From NCBI RefSeq assembly GCF_000379685.1, contig NZ_KB903289.1, forward strand, positions 221,543-285,542: DNA of 64,000 nt, in the 5' to 3' direction. Below are positions 35,160 through 42,996 of the stretch, piece by piece; position 1 is the first letter of the stretch; every line of letters starts with the position of its first letter. A program made the translations under genes and the position numbers. This DNA comes from Catelliglobosispora koreensis DSM 44566. GTDB taxonomy: Bacteria; Actinomycetota; Actinomycetes; Mycobacteriales; Micromonosporaceae. The notes beneath the pieces are model-generated. The model ran no database searches, was not told the origin of the DNA, and saw only the letters and a program-made list of their open reading frames with translations.

Positions 35160-35266
35160 CTCGCTCCAGAGTCGCCAACACACCGCGCTCCGTTTGCCTG
35201 AGAGGTTCCGGGGAGGAATTGCCCCTTCGGCGCCGCCCTAAACGGCGGACTCTCGCGCATGTGTTA
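35160..35266 (-). promoter_or_regulatory. Glycine riboswitch (single aptamer) upstream of gcvP
   Basis: On the minus strand the conserved glycine-aptamer elements appear in order: GCGCGAGAGTCC (35257-35246), CCGAAGGGGCAA (about 35230), AACCTCTCAGGCAAACGGA (about 35208-35190) and GGCGACTCTGGAG (35175-35163). Only one aptamer is seen. Between it and the ribosome-binding site lies a nested inverted repeat, ATAGC/GCTAT arms at 35156-35160 and 35111-35115 around GTCCTC/GAGGAC. This could be the ghost aptamer of a singlet switch or the expression platform. Confidence 0.88.
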
Positions 35267-35295
35267 CCAGCGTGAGCAACGCTACCAGCCGCGTG

Positions 35296-36216
35296 TTACG
35301 GGATCAGCACCGTCTTACCGACAGTGGCTCGTGTCTCGATGGCCTCGTGCGCTTGCGCCGCCTTGGCCAGCGGGAACGCTGTCAGTGTGATCTTCCACCG
35401 TCCCTGCGCGGCCTCCTGTAGCGCCCGGGTGGCCAGCACCTTCTGGTCGAACGGGCGGCCCAGGGCACCGATGGCCGTGATGCCGAACAGGTCCTCGCCC
35501 TTGAGGTCGACCGGTTTGCTGTACATGACGATCCGGCCGGTGGGCTTGAGGAGTTTCAGCGCGGCCCGCCCGATCTGGCCGCCGACGCCGTCGAGCACGA
35601 CAGTTGGCTTGAGGGTCACGTTTTCGGCCCAGTCCGCAGCCGTGTAGTCGGCCTTCTCGTCAGCGTCGACCGTCGCGAGCTTGGCTGCCCCGCCAGCCGC
35701 CGCGATCACCTTAGCTCCGGCGTGCTTGATGGCTTGCACGAAAATCGAGCCCAGCCCGCCCGCGGCTCCCGTCACGAGGACGACGTCGGTTTGGCTGAGC
35801 TGAGCCAAGTCAAGAATGCTGATGGCCGTGCGGCCGGTGCCTACCAAGGCGACAGCTTCTGGTTCGGTGATGCCCTCAGGAATCGGCAACAGCGCCTCGG
35901 CCGCCGTAACGGCCTGCTCGGCATATCCCCCGCTCGCCATGCCCAGGTGCGCGACGACCCGCTGCCCGAGCCAGCCACTGTCCACATCGGACCCTAGGGC
36001 GTCAACGACTCCAGCGACTTCGCGACCGGGTGTCATCGGCAAGTCTGGCCGCGGAAACGGTCCCGGCCCGCCTGAGCGGATAGTCGTGTCGATCATGTGA
36101 ACCCCAGCGGCGGCAACGGCAATGCGCACCTGACCGGGGGCGGGCGAAAGATCGGGTACCTCTTCGAAACGCAGGACATCTGGTGCGCCAAAAGCGTGCT
36201 GGCGGATGAGTCTCAT
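35296..36216 (-). CDS. NAD(P)H:quinone oxidoreductase, medium-chain (MDR) family
   Basis: 306 residues of the zinc-free MDR family. It has a GroES-like N-terminal half, then the nucleotide-binding VTGAAGGLGSIFVQA near 140-155; catalytic zinc ligands are missing. It would use NADPH to reduce quinones or related electrophiles. A perfect SoxR box lies in its promoter, matching the streptomycete SoxR regulon, which includes such oxidoreductases. The ATG at 36216 is 8 bases from the -10, so the message is probably leaderless. It interrupts an otherwise conserved gene order between the ResR-like gene and gcvP. Confidence 0.9.
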   Translation of the reverse strand: MRLIRQHAFGAPDVLRFEEVPDLSPAPGQVRIAVAAAGVHMIDTTIRSGGPGPFPRPDLPMTPGREVAGVVDALGSDVDSGWLGQRVVAHLGMASGGYAEQAVTAAEALLPIPEGITEPEAVALVGTGRTAISILDLAQLSQTDVVLVTGAAGGLGSIFVQAIKHAGAKVIAAAGGAAKLATVDADEKADYTAADWAENVTLKPTVVLDGVGGQIGRAALKLLKPTGRIVMYSKPVDLKGEDLFGITAIGALGRPFDQKVLATRALQEAAQGRWKITLTAFPLAKAAQAHEAIETRATVGKTVLIP

Positions 36217-36224
36217 GCCAGGAA

Positions 36225-36255
36225 ACGCTAGGACCTCAAGTTAACTTGAGGTCAA
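36225..36255 (-). promoter_or_regulatory. SoxR-controlled promoter
   Basis: On the minus strand: -35 TTGACC (36255-36250), a 19-bp spacer and -10 TAGCGT (36230-36225). The spacer holds a 22-bp perfect palindrome (36232-36253) whose core CCTCAAGTTAACTTGAGG is the SoxR box of E. coli soxS. A 19-bp spacer is the hallmark of MerR-family activated promoters. No soxR gene is in the window. Confidence 0.88.
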
Positions 36256-36266
36256 CGGTGATGTCG

Positions 36267-36845
36267 CTAACTGGCTTTACGGCGGGCGCGGCGGGCGGCG
36301 AGTTCGTCTTCCACGACGCCTCCCGTTTGCCAGGACTCGGTTTGCGCCGGAAAGGGAGCGGGCTGCAAATCCGGCCCCTCACCTCGCTCGGCCGGCAAGT
36401 GCGACAGCGAGCCTTGCACCTCTTTGAAAGCACCACCGATGGCGATGCCGAAGACACCCTGGCCGCCTTGGAGGAGGTCGACTACCTCTTCCGGTGACCG
36501 GCACTCGTAGACGGACGTCCCGTCGGAGATGAGGGTGATCGTCGCCAGGTCCTCCGCGCCATAGACCCGCAGCGTCTCAATCGCCCGGCGGATGTTTTGC
36601 AGCGAAACCCCGGCGTCTAGCAACCGCTTGACCACCTTGAGCACCACGAGATCGCGGAAGGAATAAAGCCGCTGTGTGCCCGAGCCCGAAGCGTCGCGGA
36701 TGCTTGGCACCACCAGCCCCGTGCGCGCCCAGTAGTCAAGCTGCCGGTAGCTGATGCCCACCGCGTGACATGAAGTCACACCACGATAGCCAACCGCTCC
36801 GTCCACATCGGACGCCGCAGCCACCTGCTCATGGGGCTCGACCAT
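36267..36845 (-). CDS. MerR-family regulator, Rv1830/ResR-like
   Basis: 192 residues. MerR-type HTH at the N-terminus, YRQLDYWARTGLV near 32-44, preceded by an atypical leader. The effector region has no Cys ligands, so metal or redox sensing is unlikely and it is probably not the SoxR for the nearby box. By position (downstream of the bifunctional nuclease and FtsR-type genes) it is the counterpart of M. tuberculosis Rv1830 (resR), linked to growth and division control. Starts at ATG 36845 after GGGAGG. Confidence 0.88.
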   Translation of the reverse strand: MVEPHEQVAAASDVDGAVGYRGVTSCHAVGISYRQLDYWARTGLVVPSIRDASGSGTQRLYSFRDLVVLKVVKRLLDAGVSLQNIRRAIETLRVYGAEDLATITLISDGTSVYECRSPEEVVDLLQGGQGVFGIAIGGAFKEVQGSLSHLPAERGEGPDLQPAPFPAQTESWQTGGVVEDELAARRARRKAS

Positions 36846-36991
36846 GGAGAACCTCCCGCTGGATTTGCTACGGCAACCCTATAGCTCTGAGCGCACAGAT
36901 GAGGGGAAGAGAGCCCGCGACACGCCACAATCGTTGCCGCAACCGTCACCCGGTGACGATTCGCTCGTTAGTAGACGCTCCGGGCCAGATG

Positions 36992-37462
36992 TCAGCTAGC
37001 GAAATCCTCTGGGCGAACCTGCTCCAGGAACTCGCGGAACTTCTCGACTTCGTCTTCTTGCTCATCGGGAATGATGATGCCGGCCTCGTCGAGGACTTCG
37101 TCGGCACAGCGCACCGGCGCACCCACCCGCAACGCGAGCGCGATGGCGTCACTGGGCCGGGCCGATACCCGGACCGCGCCTGCTTCCCCGAGCAGCAGAT
37201 CAGCGTAGAAGATGCTTTCCCGCAGCTCCACGATCTCGACCGCTTGCAGGGGCGCTGACAGCGCTTCAAGCAAATCGCGCAGCAAATCGTGCGTCAGCGG
37301 GCGAGCAGGCTTAACACCCTGCTGCTCATAGGCGATGGCTGTAGCCTCCACCGCGCCGATCCAAATCGGCAGGTACCTGTCCCCGTCGACCTCTCGCAAC
37401 AGCACAATCGGCTGGTTGGTCGGCAACTCGACCCGAACACCGATCACGCTCAGCTCGCGCAC
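36992..37462 (-). CDS. Bifunctional nuclease family protein (DUF151)
   Basis: 156 residues. Family features: a VRVELPTNQPIVLLRE start, YLPIWIG near 32-38, RPSDAIALALR near 104-114 and a Glu/Asp-rich tail. Homologue of Rv1829. The plant relative has RNase/DNase activity; the bacterial role is uncertain. GTG start at 37462 follows GGGAGG. It sits between the two MerR genes, as in mycobacteria. Confidence 0.92.
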   Translation of the reverse strand: MRELSVIGVRVELPTNQPIVLLREVDGDRYLPIWIGAVEATAIAYEQQGVKPARPLTHDLLRDLLEALSAPLQAVEIVELRESIFYADLLLGEAGAVRVSARPSDAIALALRVGAPVRCADEVLDEAGIIIPDEQEDEVEKFREFLEQVRPEDFAS

Positions 37463-37536
37463 TTCGCTGCCTCCCTCATTGCCGTGCTCTCTATTGCACG
37501 CTACACGCCTCTACCCGCTCAATGCTGCGGCGAGCT

Positions 37537-38238
37537 TCAGGGACCTAATGTTTCGCTTAGACCCGACCGTAACAAGGCCAGGTGAAGCCGCTGCGAGAGC
37601 AACATCAGTTCGCGCAGAGCGTCATCAGCGCGGGCTTCCCGGGCGGGCGACTGCTGATGCAGCAAAGGCGCGACCACCTGGGCGAAAAGCCCGGCTTCCC
37701 GGTCGGCGGCCACCTTGTAGGGCCGCAGATGCCGAGCCTGAATCCCATATGCCGCAAGCATTTTGGCCACTTCGGCGACCGTCAGGGCGTCAGCGTCGTA
37801 CCAGCCGCCGGCCCGCTCGGTAATCAGGCCGTGCCCTTCCAGATCTGCGAGCAGTGCCTCGTCGATTCCCGCCCGTTCACACAGGTCTTCACGGCGAATG
37901 CGGGCGTCCTGAGACACCGGGCGGGGAGCCGCGTCGGGAACGGCTACCAGCGCTGGCCGCGCGGGTGGCAGATGCGCTCCGTCGTCGAGCTGCTGGCGAA
38001 TGACGCGCAGCGGCAGATACTGGTCCCTTTGAGCTGCCAGGACGAAACGCAGGCGCGCGACATCGTCCCTGCTGTACTTGCGGTAGCCCGAAGGCGTGCG
38101 CTGCGGCTGAACCAGCCCTTCTGTCTCCAGAAAGCGCAGCTTCGAGATAGTGGTGTCAGGAAACTCGGGCCGCAGCTGAGTCAGCACTTCACCGATGCTC
38201 AGCAGTGCCGAATCCTTTACGGCAGGCTCAGCCGCCAC
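37537..38238 (-). CDS. ftsR: MerR-family regulator, FtsR (Rv1828)-like
   Basis: About 233 residues from GTG 38238. The N-terminal winged HTH (LLSIGEVLTQLRPEFPDTTISKLRFLE) and the QRDQYLPLRVIRQQLD dimerisation helix match Rv1828/FtsR, the activator of ftsZ in corynebacteria. The GTG is 11 bp after the garA stop, with GAGGAGGGG upstream; an ATG at 38280 (247 aa) would overlap garA. C-terminal domain: DNA-orientation or effector domain without obvious ligands. Confidence 0.88.
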   Translation of the reverse strand: MAAEPAVKDSALLSIGEVLTQLRPEFPDTTISKLRFLETEGLVQPQRTPSGYRKYSRDDVARLRFVLAAQRDQYLPLRVIRQQLDDGAHLPPARPALVAVPDAAPRPVSQDARIRREDLCERAGIDEALLADLEGHGLITERAGGWYDADALTVAEVAKMLAAYGIQARHLRPYKVAADREAGLFAQVVAPLLHQQSPAREARADDALRELMLLSQRLHLALLRSGLSETLGP

Positions 38239-38248
38239 CGGCTCGCCC

Positions 38249-38686
38249 TCACCCCTCCTCGGTGCGCGGCCCTGCGACATAGACCAGGCGGAACTTGCCG
38301 ATCTGCACCTCGTCACCGTTGTTCAAGGTCGCTGATTCGACCCGCTCACGGTTGACATAAGTCCCGTTGAGGCTGCCGACATCCCGAACCGTGAACGTCG
38401 AACCATCACGGTGGAACTCGGCGTGACGGCGGGAAACGGTGACATCGTCAAGGAAGATGTCACTGTCAGGGTGCCGGCCGCTCGTGGTCACGTCGTGATC
38501 GAGCAGGAAGCGAGCCCCGGCATTGGGACCCCTCCGCACGACGAGCAACGCCATCCCGGGCGGAAGCTGGCTCGAGACACGGCCCGGCACGACATCAGCG
38601 TCAGGACCCTCAGGAATCTCGTCCAAGCCGAGATTCAGGGTAGACGTGACGTCGAGCTGGGGAAACTCGTCGTCTGGACGCGTCAT
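38249..38686 (-). CDS. garA: FHA-domain signalling protein GarA
   Basis: 145 residues: an N-terminal tail with a phosphorylatable Thr motif (DVTSTLNL, Thr14 and Thr16) and a C-terminal FHA domain (GRHPDSDIFLDDVTVSRRH near 84-102). In mycobacteria the homologue is phosphorylated on the tail by PknB/PknG, folds back and stops binding 2-oxoglutarate enzymes and glutamate dehydrogenase. The kinase motif differs slightly from ETTS. Own promoter at 38765-38794. Confidence 0.93.
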   Translation of the reverse strand: MTRPDDEFPQLDVTSTLNLGLDEIPEGPDADVVPGRVSSQLPPGMALLVVRRGPNAGARFLLDHDVTTSGRHPDSDIFLDDVTVSRRHAEFHRDGSTFTVRDVGSLNGTYVNRERVESATLNNGDEVQIGKFRLVYVAGPRTEEG

Positions 38687-38764
38687 CGGACCACCTCGTG
38701 CCTCAAAAGTTCACCTGATAATCGTGGGTAGTAGTCGTTACCGGCCGGGCTCACCTTGCTGGCG

Positions 38765-38794
38765 AGCCTAGCCATGACCGATTTGAGTGGTCAA
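38765..38794 (-). promoter_or_regulatory. Promoter of garA
   Basis: Minus strand: -35 TTGACC (38794-38789), 18-bp spacer, -10 TAGGCT (38770-38765). It lies just after the gcvH stop in the 130-bp gcvH-garA gap, about 80 bases ahead of the garA ATG. Confidence 0.6.
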
Positions 38795-38816
38795 CCGCAA
38801 CGCGCGGCGACCAGGG

Positions 38817-39197
38817 CTAGCCCTTGGTCAGCTCGCCGTAAGCAGCGGCGTCCAGGAGAGCGGACAGCTGCGCGGGGTCATCGACCTGGATCTCTACGAG
38901 CCAGCCTTCTTCGTACGGGTCCGTGTTGATCAGATCTGGCGAATCGGACAGTGCTTCGTTGCGCGCCGTGATCTGACCGCTGAGCGGAGCGTAGATCTCC
39001 GAGACGCTCTTGGTCGACTCCACCTCACCGAACGAATCTCCAGCGCTAACCTTAGCCCCGATCTCGGGCAGCTGGACGAACACGATGTCGCCAAGGGCGT
39101 CCTGAGCGAAGTCGGTGATGCCCACACGCACTTTGCCGCCTTCTTCGCGCACCCACTCGTGCTCAGCGGTGTAGCGCAGGTCCTCAGGAATCATCAT
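38817..39197 (-). CDS. gcvH: Glycine cleavage system H protein
   Basis: 126 residues, normal length. The lipoylated lysine is Lys63 in GEVESTKSVSEIYAP; EHEWVR near 12-17 is conserved. It carries the aminomethyl group between the P and T proteins. Starts at ATG 39197; the upstream DUF881 gene ends 13 bp before, so it is probably cotranscribed with pgsA-DUF881-sbp genes. gcvP is separate and riboswitch-controlled. Confidence 0.96.
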   Translation of the reverse strand: MMIPEDLRYTAEHEWVREEGGKVRVGITDFAQDALGDIVFVQLPEIGAKVSAGDSFGEVESTKSVSEIYAPLSGQITARNEALSDSPDLINTDPYEEGWLVEIQVDDPAQLSALLDAAAYGELTKG

Positions 39198-39210
39198 CGG
39201 TGTTGCCCTT

Positions 39211-40080
39211 TCAGGAAACTGGTTCCGCGTATACCAAGGACGACGTGGTCCGGGTCGCTTTGATCTCCACCGGGTCCTTGATTTCGACGATCAATTTACC
39301 GCCGGTACTCGTCAGCCGCGTCACCACCCCACCGGCAAACTCAACCGCGCCTTTCAGCAGGGCCGGTTCGCCGATGGCGAGCAACGTGTAGGGACCCGTC
39401 AGCCGGATGCCATCCACCCGCACCGCGCCGTCAGCGTCCACAAAGGAAGTTCCGGCCACGATCCGGACCTGAGCCTCGCGGCCGTTGATCTGAATCGCTT
39501 CCGCGTCACCGATACGCAGCAACTGCACCACGGTCAGCAGGTCGCTCGCGTTCACCGGCTCGCTGCCGGCCACGATGCTGATCTCGACTCCTTGTCCCGT
39601 GGCGGGAAGGGTGCCGGCGAGGATCCCCAGCGCGTCGGCTCGTTTGCGTGCTTCAGCCTGAGCCGCGGCCTGGTTCGAGGCACCTGACTGCAATTCGCGC
39701 CGGGCGTCCTCAAGCGACTCGATGTCATCGTTGAGCCGGCGTTCGGCCGAGTCCAGATCGGACATGATCTGCACGAGGTCGCTTTCACGCTGTGAGGCGA
39801 ACGCGGCGTCGGTGGAGTTGCTCTTGACCTGAACGACGAGCGTGAAGCCGAGCACGGCGAGCAGAACCGCGATGGTGATGCCGGCCCCGCTGAAACGGCG
39901 CTTCTTGGGCGCGGCCGCGATGAGTTCCGTTGACTCCTCGTCTTCGCTGGCCTCAACGCCTTGGCTGCCGGCGTTCTCTTCCTCTTCCGGCTGCACCTCG
40001 TTATCCGCCTCTGGGTTGTACCAGGTCGGTTCGTCGGCGACCTCGGGAAGTTCTTTGTCGTCCTGCGGTTCTTGCGTCAT
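39211..40080 (-). CDS. DUF881 membrane protein (Rv1825-like)
   Basis: 289 residues: acidic cytoplasmic N-terminus of about 60 residues, one helix (ITIAVLLAVLGFTLVVQV), a coiled coil near 95-140 and an extracytoplasmic DUF881 domain. Homologue of Rv1825, found next to sbp and a second DUF881 gene in most actinobacteria; function unknown, often near division genes. 13 bp separate it from sbp. Confidence 0.9.
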   Translation of the reverse strand: MTQEPQDDKELPEVADEPTWYNPEADNEVQPEEEENAGSQGVEASEDEESTELIAAAPKKRRFSGAGITIAVLLAVLGFTLVVQVKSNSTDAAFASQRESDLVQIMSDLDSAERRLNDDIESLEDARRELQSGASNQAAAQAEARKRADALGILAGTLPATGQGVEISIVAGSEPVNASDLLTVVQLLRIGDAEAIQINGREAQVRIVAGTSFVDADGAVRVDGIRLTGPYTLLAIGEPALLKGAVEFAGGVVTRLTSTGGKLIVEIKDPVEIKATRTTSSLVYAEPVS

Positions 40081-40093
40081 GTGACTCCCCCTG

Positions 40094-40426
40094 TCACGCC
40101 CGGAACAGGTGCCGGCGGATCGCGGCGACGTTTCCGAAGATCCGGACGCCGAGCACGACCACGACGCCCGTGGACAGCTGCGTGCCGACGCCGAGCTGGT
40201 CGCCGAGGTAGACGATCAGCGCCGCGACGAGCACGTTGGAAATGAACGAGATGACGAACTGCTTGTCGTCAAAGATTCCGTCGAGTTTCGCGCGCACGCC
40301 GCCAAAGACCGCGTCGAGCGCCGCGACGACGGCGATCGGAAGGTAGGGCTGCAGCGCGAGCGGGACGGTCGGTTCCAGGAGCACCCCTGCCACCACTCCG
40401 GCGATCAGGGCGAGAACAGCGATCAT
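40094..40426 (-). CDS. sbp: Small basic protein Sbp (DUF1290 family)
   Basis: 110 residues, three to four helices. Family features: YLPIAVVAALDAVFGGVRAKLDG and the FISNVLVAALIVYLGDQLG segment. Homologue of Rv1824. Role unclear, placed with the DUF881 pair. Its ATG overlaps the stop of the upstream DUF881 gene (ATGA). Confidence 0.92.
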   Translation of the reverse strand: MIAVLALIAGVVAGVLLEPTVPLALQPYLPIAVVAALDAVFGGVRAKLDGIFDDKQFVISFISNVLVAALIVYLGDQLGVGTQLSTGVVVVLGVRIFGNVAAIRRHLFRA

Positions 40427-41298
40427 CTGCCACCTCCGGATGGTGAGGACGACGGCGTTGCCGACGGCGATCCGGCCGGTGCCGGAACTTTGGCGTGGGT
40501 CAGCTCCGGCGGCAGCACCGCTGCCGGAAGCGTTAAGTCATCTTTGGCCTCGACGGAGAACCCGAACCGGAATCGCGGGTCGTCGCGATACTGGAGGTAG
40601 ACCCCGCCGATGACCGATTTAGTAAACCGCCTGTCCAGGTCGGACGGTCCAACCGCGACTATCTCATACGGATTGACGACCAGTTCGGAGCCCACCGAGA
40701 TGCCGCTGCCGGAACTGATCTGCGTCAGCGAGGTCAGCCGCTGCCCGTTGATGGCGATGCCGTCGGCGCCCAGGGCCCACAGCTGGTTCACGATGATCAT
40801 CAGGTCGTAGTGGTTGATCTGCTGCTGGCGGACCGTGGCGGCGTGCGGGCCGTCAGAAATCTTGATGACGACACCATCGCCGGTGATCTTGCGTTGTCCC
40901 GTGATCGCGTCCAGCTGGCGCAGCGCCTCGATCTGCGCCGGGTCACCGATGGCCGCGTCACGCAGCGCGGCGACTTCGGCCTGAAGCTGCTCGGCGGTTT
41001 GGGCCAGCGCACGGGTGCTGTCGCGTTTTTGCAGAATCTGCTCGATGAGGCCCGCACGAACCTTTTCTTTGTCCGGGGCCTCCCGGATCACCTGCTGATA
41101 GGCGACGGCGAGCAGCGCACCGATGATGGTCAGCACGATGAACGTGACGGTCTTGCGCACCACCAGCTGTGGCTTTTTGAGCGGGCCGTTGCGTTTGCGG
41201 GCTTCGGCCGCCTGCTCGTAGGCGGGGTCCAGCGGATGGCGGAACAGCTCGGTGAGGAAATCCGCCTGGTAGATCCGCGGCTCTTTCTTGACCGTCAT
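40423..41298 (-). CDS. DUF881 membrane protein (Rv1823-like)
   Basis: 291 residues. Cytoplasmic start, helix at about 50-70 (VTFIVLTIIGALLAVAYQQV), coiled coil near 90-125, then a DUF881 domain and Pro/Ser tail. The ATG at 41298 overlaps the pgsA stop (ATGA); in-frame residues further upstream are shadow sequence of pgsA. Homologue of Rv1823. Confidence 0.9.
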   Translation of the reverse strand: MTVKKEPRIYQADFLTELFRHPLDPAYEQAAEARKRNGPLKKPQLVVRKTVTFIVLTIIGALLAVAYQQVIREAPDKEKVRAGLIEQILQKRDSTRALAQTAEQLQAEVAALRDAAIGDPAQIEALRQLDAITGQRKITGDGVVIKISDGPHAATVRQQQINHYDLMIIVNQLWALGADGIAINGQRLTSLTQISSGSGISVGSELVVNPYEIVAVGPSDLDRRFTKSVIGGVYLQYRDDPRFRFGFSVEAKDDLTLPAAVLPPELTHAKVPAPAGSPSATPSSSPSGGGR

Positions 41299-41885
41299 GC
41301 TGACTTCTCCCGCATGACGGTGGCGAACTGTTGCAGGTAAAGGAAACCGGCGATCCAGTAAAGCGCCAGGCCCCACAGCGCCAGCGCCCACCCGGAGGCG
41401 TAGGACAGCGTGTGCAGGGTGCCGGTCGTGGCCCACGCGAGCAGCAGCACGGGGAACGCGAACAACAGGATGAACGTGCCGGTCTTGCCAACGTAATGCA
41501 CCGGCGGCGGGCCAAACCCGTTGCGCCGCAAGATAATCAGCGTGACGAGCAGCACCGCTTCGCGGGCCAGCAACGCGATGGTGAACCACCACGGCAGCAC
41601 GCCTTTGAGCGTGAAAGCCAGCAGCGTCGCCAGAATGTAGAGCCGGTCAGCCAGCGGGTCGAGCAACTCCCCCAGCCGGCTCACCTGCCCGAGCTTGCGG
41701 GCGAGATAACCGTCGATCCAGTCGGATGTGCCGCCGATGGCCAGCACCGCGACCGCCCAGCCGTAAGACTCGCTGACCAGGAAGAGATAGAGGAACAGAG
41801 GCACCCCGGCGAGCCGGGCGAAGCTGATGAGGTTGGGTATGGTGAGCACCCGGCCCATGGCGTTATGTGATGATTCCACCTTCAC
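41295..41885 (-). CDS. pgsA: CDP-alcohol phosphatidyltransferase (PgsA-like)
   Basis: 196 residues, integral membrane. The CDP-OH motif is complete: Asp55, Asp58-Gly59, Ala62-Arg63, Gly72, Asp76 and Asp80 (DxxDGxxARx8GxxxDxxxD). It condenses CDP-diacylglycerol with glycerol 3-phosphate or another alcohol. Position matches Rv1822 (pgsA2). GTG start at 41885 after GGGAGGG. First gene of a coupled operon with DUF881, sbp and DUF881. Confidence 0.9.
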   Translation of the reverse strand: MKVESSHNAMGRVLTIPNLISFARLAGVPLFLYLFLVSESYGWAVAVLAIGGTSDWIDGYLARKLGQVSRLGELLDPLADRLYILATLLAFTLKGVLPWWFTIALLAREAVLLVTLIILRRNGFGPPPVHYVGKTGTFILLFAFPVLLLAWATTGTLHTLSYASGWALALWGLALYWIAGFLYLQQFATVMREKSA

Positions 41886-41973
41886 CGGCCCTCCCCTCCC
41901 ACAGTGCGCCGGTCATGCGATGCAAGTTCTATCACGCGAAGCACCGCATCCCGCGCTAGGAGCACTTGCGCCT

Positions 41974-42978
41974 TCACGATGTCTTCGCCGCGGAAACCAG
42001 CAACAAGAACAAAACCGTTATGGCAACTATGCCAATAATCGCCGCGACCAGGGCCATCGTCGCGGGTGAGAGGCGCCACGAGGGTTCGGGCGCGTCGTCA
42101 TCGGTGCGCGGCGACGGCTCCCACGCCACGAGTTCCGGATGAGCGGGCAAATACGACAACGTGCTGAAGGGACGGCCAAACGGGCTTTCGGCCACCGGCA
42201 TCAGCAACGTATCTTCATCGATCGGCCCGGGGACTTTAAGCACCGCTGGTGGCAGCGGGACCTCGGGCAATGGCTGTCCGCTGCACACATGAGCTTCCGC
42301 GGGCGGGGCGGTCTCGACAGCGGAGAGAAGATCGTGGATTTCCGGCGGGAGGCCCGTGGCGAAGGCGCGCGCCTGCGTGAGCAGCGCCTGAGCGTGATCA
42401 ACCTCACCGCAGTCACGCCACATGGCGGCCAGCCGCGCGATCATGCGGATGCCGACCGGGTGGCGCGTGCCGAACACCTGCTGATGTTGCTGGATCACCA
42501 TGGACAGCCGGGCCCGCCCCGCCTGGCACTGACCGCGCGCGTGCTCGACGGTCGCGAGGTCCGCCTGCGCGGCGAGGGCACGTTCCGATTGCGGCCCGTC
42601 GAGCTCGCTGAACAGCTCGATGAGCTCCTGATAGCGCTGCACCGCCCGGCTGTGCGCCCCAACGCGGGTCAGGACCGCGGCAAGCAGGCCGAGCGAGTGC
42701 AGCGTCCGGCGGTCACGATCGCCATAGAGGCGCCGCAAACACGTGTGGCCGTAAGCGGCCCAGCCGCGAGCGGCGTGCGGCTCGCCGAGGCTGAGCAGCA
42801 CGCCGGTTTGCAGGACTACCGCTTCGGCCTCGGCCGGGCGGGCTTTACGTGGGTCGGCCGGGATCTCCGCCAGAATCTCGCTGAGCAGCTCCTGCGCGCC
42901 GGGGAGGTCGCCAGCGTCCACGTGGGACCTAACCCGGGTGAGCACGGCGAGGCCGTGGCGGCGCTGCAGGGGTGACAT
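41974..42978 (-). CDS. TPR-containing, C-terminally anchored protein
   Basis: 334 residues. About 5-225 is helical repeats (tetratricopeptide-like, A-A-G-W-x8-Y patterns around LLSLGEPHAARGWAAYGHTC). A Pro-rich linker follows, and a single C-terminal helix (LVAAIIGIVAITVLFLLLVS near 308-327) with a 4-residue tail. The helix is therefore the membrane anchor with the TPR part in the cytoplasm. Likely a scaffold; partners unknown. 18 bp after the secreted protein gene on the same strand. Confidence 0.8.
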   Translation of the reverse strand: MSPLQRRHGLAVLTRVRSHVDAGDLPGAQELLSEILAEIPADPRKARPAEAEAVVLQTGVLLSLGEPHAARGWAAYGHTCLRRLYGDRDRRTLHSLGLLAAVLTRVGAHSRAVQRYQELIELFSELDGPQSERALAAQADLATVEHARGQCQAGRARLSMVIQQHQQVFGTRHPVGIRMIARLAAMWRDCGEVDHAQALLTQARAFATGLPPEIHDLLSAVETAPPAEAHVCSGQPLPEVPLPPAVLKVPGPIDEDTLLMPVAESPFGRPFSTLSYLPAHPELVAWEPSPRTDDDAPEPSWRLSPATMALVAAIIGIVAITVLFLLLVSAAKTS

Positions 42979-42996
42979 GGCAACACAGTATGCGCC

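Noticed and set aside
36267-36845. The ResR-like MerR gene as the SoxR acting on the adjacent box
   Set aside because: It lacks the C-terminal cysteine cluster needed for the SoxR [2Fe-2S] centre, and its position matches Rv1830.
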